NCBI GenBank assembly: GCA_037178855.1
Contig: JASJZC010000007.1
Location: forward strand, 8,618,001-8,682,000
Direction of reading: 5' to 3'
DNA: 64,000 nt
From: Oscheius sp. JU75
Taxonomy: Eukaryota; Nematoda; Chromadorea; Rhabditida; Rhabditidae
A program made the translations under genes and the position numbers. The notes below the pieces were generated by a model. It was not told the DNA's origin and ran no database searches. It was given only the letters and a program-made list of their open reading frames with translations. This document shows positions 57,839 to 64,000 of this stretch, in pieces (the stretch's first letter is position 1; every line of letters starts with the position of its first letter).

Positions 57839-60800
57839 ATGGCCAGTAGCAGTTCGGCCACCTCACCCGAGGATGAGATGGTCACCCAGAAGTCGGCCAG
57901 AATCAAGCAGTGGGTCAAAAACCGAATGAAAGAGGTGAGTGATTGACATATCCTCTGTTTCCGTAGTAGCCTGAATTAGCCAATTGTTCTGAGATTTCTG
58001 TCCTTTTTTGAAGAGTAGCTTAAGACTTCAAAAGAGGTTCATCTCCAGTTTTATGTGAAATTAGTCCCCATTTCTCAAAATGTAGATACCCTTGAGCAGT
58101 TTTGAACAAAGCTTAGCGGCCCCCCTGTTAACAATTAGTACTAGTTTTTGTTTTCTTGTTTGGGTGTCTTGGCAAACTTACCGAAATGTTTGTTTTCAAT
58201 GTTTCTAGCTTTGGCTTGCCGTGTTTGTTCACACAGCTTCGACTTGGAAGTTAGAAACTCCTCTCTTATGTGTACAAGATTTGCTTAAATCATTCCAGTA
58301 GAACTTGCAAGATTTTATACCTAAACCCCTACCATTTCCGTCACTTCAAGCCTGCAAAAACTGACCACGTACAACTGTACTATGTAGCGAAATGGAACGG
58401 CAGACCCCGGTAGAGAGGGGTCAACCGATGCAAATGCGACTACGAGCCGCTTAAAGCCAAAGTCTGTGTCACCATTTTCACGAATGCATAGCCGTTTCCC
58501 TCACTCTCTTTCAGTCTCTTGCAATCCTCTAGGCCAGCACATTAGTTATGCATTTTATTTGCCCTGGAACATGAGAACCGTTTCTCTTGCTATTCTCCTC
58601 TAAAGCTCTCCGCACTGCTTCCACAACCGTTAGTTCCGATTGCCTTCTCATTCTCGCATTTCGCAATAGGGAATATTCTTCCAGGAGGCTGGCGGCATTA
58701 CGCGCGAGAAGCAGAAGGGCTACCTTAATTAACTACCAATTACGTCTCGACTTAATTGGAGGCAGCCGATCTGTCCGGGGTTCGACGAATATTAGCAATG
58801 TAAACCAGCCGGGCAGAAATTTGCATTGAGGAAATTAAGCATTTTTCCGAAGTTTAGTAGTGCTGCCAGTCGGAAACTGTTTCAAATGTCATTGTTGAGA
58901 TTTTTGGCCAGGTCGATTCACCAATATCACATTTAGGTCTGGACATTCAGACCGCCAATGACTGACAGACTAAATGCGCTTCATAGTCAGTAGTACTACT
59001 CGAATCGGCAAATAGCCCCATTCACAGCTGCACACCCACCGACAGTTTTTCTACTTAATCAAAATCGTGTTCGGGACCTTATTTCAACCGGTCCGTGCCA
59101 GTCTGAGGTGGCAGGTGTGCTCGTTGTTCTTAGAATTCGGCCACTTGGCGCGCTTTCCTTTGTGGTGGCAGCCCGCTGTCAGCATGTCCTTCATGTCCTC
59201 TCACCTTGTTGTCCGTTCCATTTTTTTTCTCTCGCACCTCTTTCTTTGAAATACCCATAAACTTCTCGAATGTCGCAGCGTGTAAGTGAAGTGGAGCACA
59301 ACTGATTCTGACCAAATCCCCGAGGGTCCTCTTCGCGGGCCGAACTGCAATGAGTCATGGACCTCGTCCTTCATCTAACTCTCACTTCGGAAACCGATAA
59401 CATCGCGACATGCTTGGCGCTCACCTTTCTCTTTCCTCTATCCAATTGTATTTTCCATGACTGGTCAATTAATCACTAAAGCTTAATCGTTGCGCCAGTT
59501 GCCAGCCGGGTCAATATTTCTGATCTCAGCTCCTTTCCTGTTATTTTTACTCTCATGGATCTCTTGGCGACTAAATACCACCCCTTTATGCTAATTGAGA
59601 CGTCCGCCTTAAGCGATCCCATACCCGGGGGTCTCTTATCCAAACATTCTTTGCCCTTCTGGCCTCTGGGCTCAGCTATCCATCAGTCGAATGCACTTAC
59701 ACCCACTGACATTCTAATGGCCGCTGTGTGTTGTTCTGGGAGGTGTCAATAAACAAATTTATGGCAGTTGACCGTGGGCAGAAAAGGGCCACCCGGCCAT
59801 TTCCCAAGGCGGGTTTCTGTCTCTCTCGCTCTCTTCCTCTGAGCCATCAATTCTTCCGTACCATTGGGTACAAGCGACAGCTCGCTTAGGCGTTTTTGCC
59901 GCGCAGATGTGTGCAGTTGTTTTTCTTCCAGTCCTTACTTCATCTTCCGCGATAGCTCTCTAGACGCGTTCCAATTCGGAGTGGATTTCTATACCACACC
60001 CACCACCTCTAAACAATTTACGTGAAACCGTAGACGTTCCATATTGTGGGCTGCTATATTCGCTATTTTTATTTATAGGATATCATGTTTCGTTCTTTGA
60101 GGTAGGAATAACGACTTCACATAAAACAAGAGAGCTATTTCAAGGTTTGGGCGCGCAACACTTTTGTCTCCAATTTCCTCGATTGGAGTTTTTTTTTCCT
60201 GCCCAATTTGGGCAGTGTGGTAAGGTTCATTTTAGCAAGCGAAGTACAGTAAGAGTTTCGAACACTAAAGTCAAGTCTTTGTGCCCAAATATCCGTAATC
60301 AGACCTCTGACTTGAGGGCTCTTCACTTTAATCCGTGCGCTGTCGCGAATTGCTCGTCATTAGCTCTAATTGGATGCACTCTTCACCCACCCCCAAATAT
60401 CGAGGACCACCGTTCGGTGGCTTCTTTGTTGGGCCCCCTTTCTATCAAATTGGCTTGTCTAGCCTGCACATCTCTCCACGTTTTTGACTAACCTTGAATA
60501 GGACATTTACCCTCGTGTGCCGTTCTATTTCCAGCCCTCTCCCTTCGTTCAGCCGACGCTTTGTCATATAAAGTGACCACATTACGGTATAGTTCACACC
60601 TTAGCCGCTTTCGGCAGCTTGAATGGGTTTCGAATTGCTGGTGTGACGGCTGTTTAATGGCGTCGTGGGACCTCTCGGGCGCCTAGGCTCCCTTCTGAGC
60701 AGAATTGCTTCCAATACCAGCAGCTCTATGTCTTCAATTACACCTCGTCTCCATCACATTCATATAGTTCGATTGCAGCTAGAAGATCAAAACGAACGTC

Positions 60801-63800
60801 TCCGTCTGCAGAATTTGAGATGCACCACGCAGCTACAGATGTTGCGAAGCTACACTGAAAAAAGCAGGCAACTCAAAGAGGAGATGGCTATGAGCAGAAG
60901 CATCACAGTATGTCAATTTGTCTGAAGACTCTAATTTCAAACTTTAGGGTACTCTTCCTGTGATGCGTGACGGTGATAAACGAACCTCAGACGATAGTGG
61001 GTTGACAAGCGATGATCCGGTCAGTGATCGTCGTCAAATGACACACAGTGTTACAGAATCAACTCCCAGATGCACTCGAAAACCAGGTTCGCTTCGGGCT
61101 ATAGTCATCATAAAAAGACAACGAGAGAGAGCAAATATGGCGGAAGACGCGAGAATAATTGATAGCTAGGACATGTTGTTTTCAGTTCGATTGAGGAAAG
61201 AGTCGTCATGTGGAGAAAAGCGCTCTTCGACGAGCGACTCGTCTCCATGGGAGGAACATAAGCCTATACCTGTGCCGAGGGCGCTTAACAATAACGGGAA
61301 CACGGTGAGACACGTTTTGTGCACTACTATCAAAACACTGAAAAATCGGCGTATGATCGGTTACAAATCTAGCTATAGACAAAAAAAGCTTCTAATAAAA
61401 ACAATAAAGACAGAGACAGATTAATAAGCGACTGCAAAGAAAATCAGATTGACAGATGCAACAGTAGGTCATGATAAGGGAGTAGAGACTGACAGAACAA
61501 GCTAGAAACTATATGTAACTGCTTCTCCTCGAATGGTAGTTTCCAGGTTGAAAGAGACAGTCTGAACTCTTACGCGGACGACTACGAGTTCGACGTTGAA
61601 GACGAGATCTTTGACGAAATCGAGTCCCCCAGCGATGCCAGAGACAACAACCATCGTCACTACATCGACTATGTAAATCTGGCAGATTTCGTTTCAATCA
61701 AGGACGAAGAAGACCCAATCTACAGCGCTATCATCAAGCAGCCAAGTCCTGGAGCTCCAGATCTTCCGAACCATCGTCCGAAGCAATGGGTTGGTTTTTA
61801 TTCTAATTTTAAGCAAATTCCATTTAGGAAGCGAAGCTGTATCAAGCTGCTGAAAAATGTCTCACGATTTCGGACTGTCTCCATGACGAGGGACCCTCTT
61901 CTGCCTCTCCTTATCATGTTTCTCCAATTTGCATGGATCGTCGAGTCTCTTCATCGGGATCTCGCCGTTCCGAGCATCAAACTGCGTCTCCGCGAGTCAT
62001 CTCGATGATTTCCGGCGGTTGCTCGACTCCCGATAGGTTTAGGAACTCCGGCGACTATTACATTCCGCCAGATGCATCGAGGCACAGTGGGGACGTTCGA
62101 ACAAGTCTAATCCCATCGGTTGATGCAGTATGTTTTGTAGCATAATCAAAACTAAAGTTTTTATAGGTCGAGAAGAGCGGCTATTGGAGCCAAATGTCCG
62201 AGTCAAGGGTCAAATCACTAAAACGACGTTTTGTGGTCTTGAAGAACAACCAACTCAGCTTTTATAGGGTGAGAGACCACACAATCTCTAAACATGCATA
62301 TTCAGAAAAATTCAAAGGATGATGAAGCGCTGATGAGAATCCCGGTGGCTGAAATCAAGTCTGTAGTGAAAATTAGTCAACAAGGAAGCAACTATGCCTT
62401 CCAGGTACAGAATTTTCTGTTTATGTCTTTGAAAAAAGAAATTTAGATCACGACTTCAACTTCCAAGTACCAATACATGACCGAAAGCGAGAAGACTACT
62501 CAGGAATGGGTAGCTATATTGTCATCTGCTATCAGAGGAATCATGCTCCGCGACATTGCCAGCCGATCAGCTCCTCTGGACGCAGCCATCAGCGGCTACC
62601 TGACAAGGGTCCGCTGTGGACATTCAAAGAAACTCTTCGCTGCACTAGTGGGACACAAGCTGATGTTCTTTAGGAGTCCAGAAGACAATGTATGTTTTGT
62701 AGCCAGGCCGACATATTATGGGTGGCAGTAAATGGCTATGAAAACTGCCCGAGAAAACTCTTGTCTGTCAGACATGACGATGCGAAGAGCGAATATCTGT
62801 GAGTCGAGAAGATACGGGGTTGAACTCGTTAAATTTTGAACACTAGATCCTCAAAAAATTTTCGGCTGCTGTCTACAAGGCAGTCGATCGTAGTAAATAT
62901 ATAGGCAATATGTAGGCTGACATGTCAGCTATCAAGTCAGTATGGGTAGAAGTTGTTTGACTACAATAAGGCACTGATGAAGTACTCGAGGATAAGCCAA
63001 AACAGGTCTATATCGATATTGTTAAAAGTGTGTTCAGGTTCCAAATGGTTTTCTGTTTCTACAAGGAGCTCGGATCTGCGATAAACAAAGAACATCCTCT
63101 GACGAATACAGCGGTAGCAGTGACGAACAACATCTAGAAGATGTACCACCAAGCATGAGGAAGGACAACTACTCTATTTCCATTCAGGTGCGTCTAATTT
63201 CAGTATTCCGAATACAAATCTCGATTAGGTAGCAAATGACGATCCAGTGTACCTTGTCCTTCGATCAGCTGAAGAGAAAGAAAAATGGTTGTACTTCCTT
63301 CGATCAGCATCAGGGGATGCTAGTCTCTATGGATCGCCGTTTGAGATTCTTATGCAACGAATGTTGGCTGATGGAGGCTCCGCAGGTAGAAAATATCACC
63401 TTTTTAATATAATTCTCTCCAGAATCAGAGCTATGGAAAGATCTCCTTTTTACCACCAACGATGACTCTCCAAAAGATACGTTGACTACTGTCGACGACG
63501 GTGACAAGAAAAAGGCTCTCGAGATTGCCAAGGCAGCATTTTTGTTCGTCTCTGTGCTCATGAGACCAATGGCTGTGCAGTATCACATCGATCTGGCACA
63601 GAACATTCTGTCAACTTCACTACAGGTTACTTTATCCCTTTGAAATTTTTGAAACCAATTTATAGCATAACTTCTTGAAGAACGAGCTGTATGCCCAGCT
63701 GATCAAGCTTACCACAGGAACCATGCCATTTGCGCTGCAAGGATGGAAACTGTTGGCCTTGACGATACCTCTCTTTCTCCCACAACAGTATGCTCTGCTA

Positions 63801-64000
63801 TGGTTGCTGAAAAGACATGTGGCTAGATGGAGCAGCAAAAGGTAGTTCATCCTCTTTTTTTGTATCAAACTTGTAATTTCAGCGGAGACGAAGGAAATAT
63901 GGCCGACTATTGCCAAAGTGCATTAGAACGAGCCATCAGAATGGGGCCACGACTTCAAGGGCCTAGTAAACTTGAAGCAACATCAGTCTTGACCAGAGAT
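57839..64000 (+). CDS. max-1: MAX-1-like PH and MyTH4 domain protein, 3' end outside window
   Basis: MAX-1 proteins act inside neurons in netrin-dependent motor axon guidance. The first exon (57839-57934, MASSSSATSPEDEM) is followed by a 2.8-kb intron, then a coiled coil (60779-60907, LEDQNERLRLQNL) and Ser-rich acidic exons (60948-62130). The first PH domain starts at about 62167 (SGYWSQMSESRVKSLKRRFV), a second at about 62590 (SGYLTRVRCGHSKKLFAALV) ending in VYLVLRSAEEKEKW. A MyTH4 domain then runs from about 63424 (ALEIAKAAFLFVSVLMRPMA, LKNELYAQLIKLT) to the window edge. The expected C-terminal FERM domain must lie beyond 64000. The start is the ATG directly behind a TTTAG acceptor. Domain order and the coiled coil make the MAX-1 assignment good. 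Confidence 0.92.

Overview
The window looks like nuclear DNA from a rhabditid-type nematode. Genes are split by many short introns (often 37-60 nt) with GT donors and TTTCAG-type acceptors. Several start codons sit just behind an isolated TTTCAG-like acceptor, as expected for spliced-leader trans-splicing. The gene content is also typical of worms: a receptor guanylyl cyclase, a Meis-class TALE homeobox gene (unc-62 type), a DM-domain gene, a CC-domain secreted protein and a MAX-1 type PH/MyTH4 protein. I cannot name the species.

Layout: 1-3.4 kb holds no gene I recognise, only a long inverted repeat. A receptor guanylyl cyclase fills 3.4-9.8 kb (+); one of its introns contains an oppositely oriented two-exon gene for an EGF-like single-pass membrane protein. 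A ten-exon aldo-keto reductase follows (10.5-12.2 kb, +). After about 5 kb without a gene comes the unc-62-like gene (17.1-24.8 kb, +), which carries two alternative exons for the first part of its homeodomain. A 17-exon ankyrin-repeat protein lies at 26.4-30.5 kb (+). The stretch 30.6-38.4 kb has degenerate copies of a small secreted-protein gene and a compact three-exon DM-domain gene (minus strand). Gamma-glutamyl transpeptidase (38.4-41.3 kb, +) and a pepsin-type aspartic protease (42.0-43.3 kb, -) converge. The 43.3-57.8 kb part is poor in genes: transposon relics, a possible membrane-protein ORF, a CC-domain secreted protein (47.9-48.9 kb, +), a tRNA-Gly(UCC) gene with a truncated copy, and tRNA-like scraps. 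The window ends inside a MAX-1-like gene (57.8 kb to the edge, +).

These genes do not form one pathway or an operon; this is ordinary eukaryotic neighbourhood. The most interesting points are the alternative homeodomain exons, the nested EGF membrane gene, the very small DM-domain gene, the reading-frame trouble in the cyclase ligand-binding region, and the decayed secreted-protein duplicates. Several relics (reverse transcriptase, Tc1/mariner transposase, possible integrase) show past invasion by mobile elements. Exon boundaries come from reading splice consensus and protein similarity by eye, so small-exon errors are possible.
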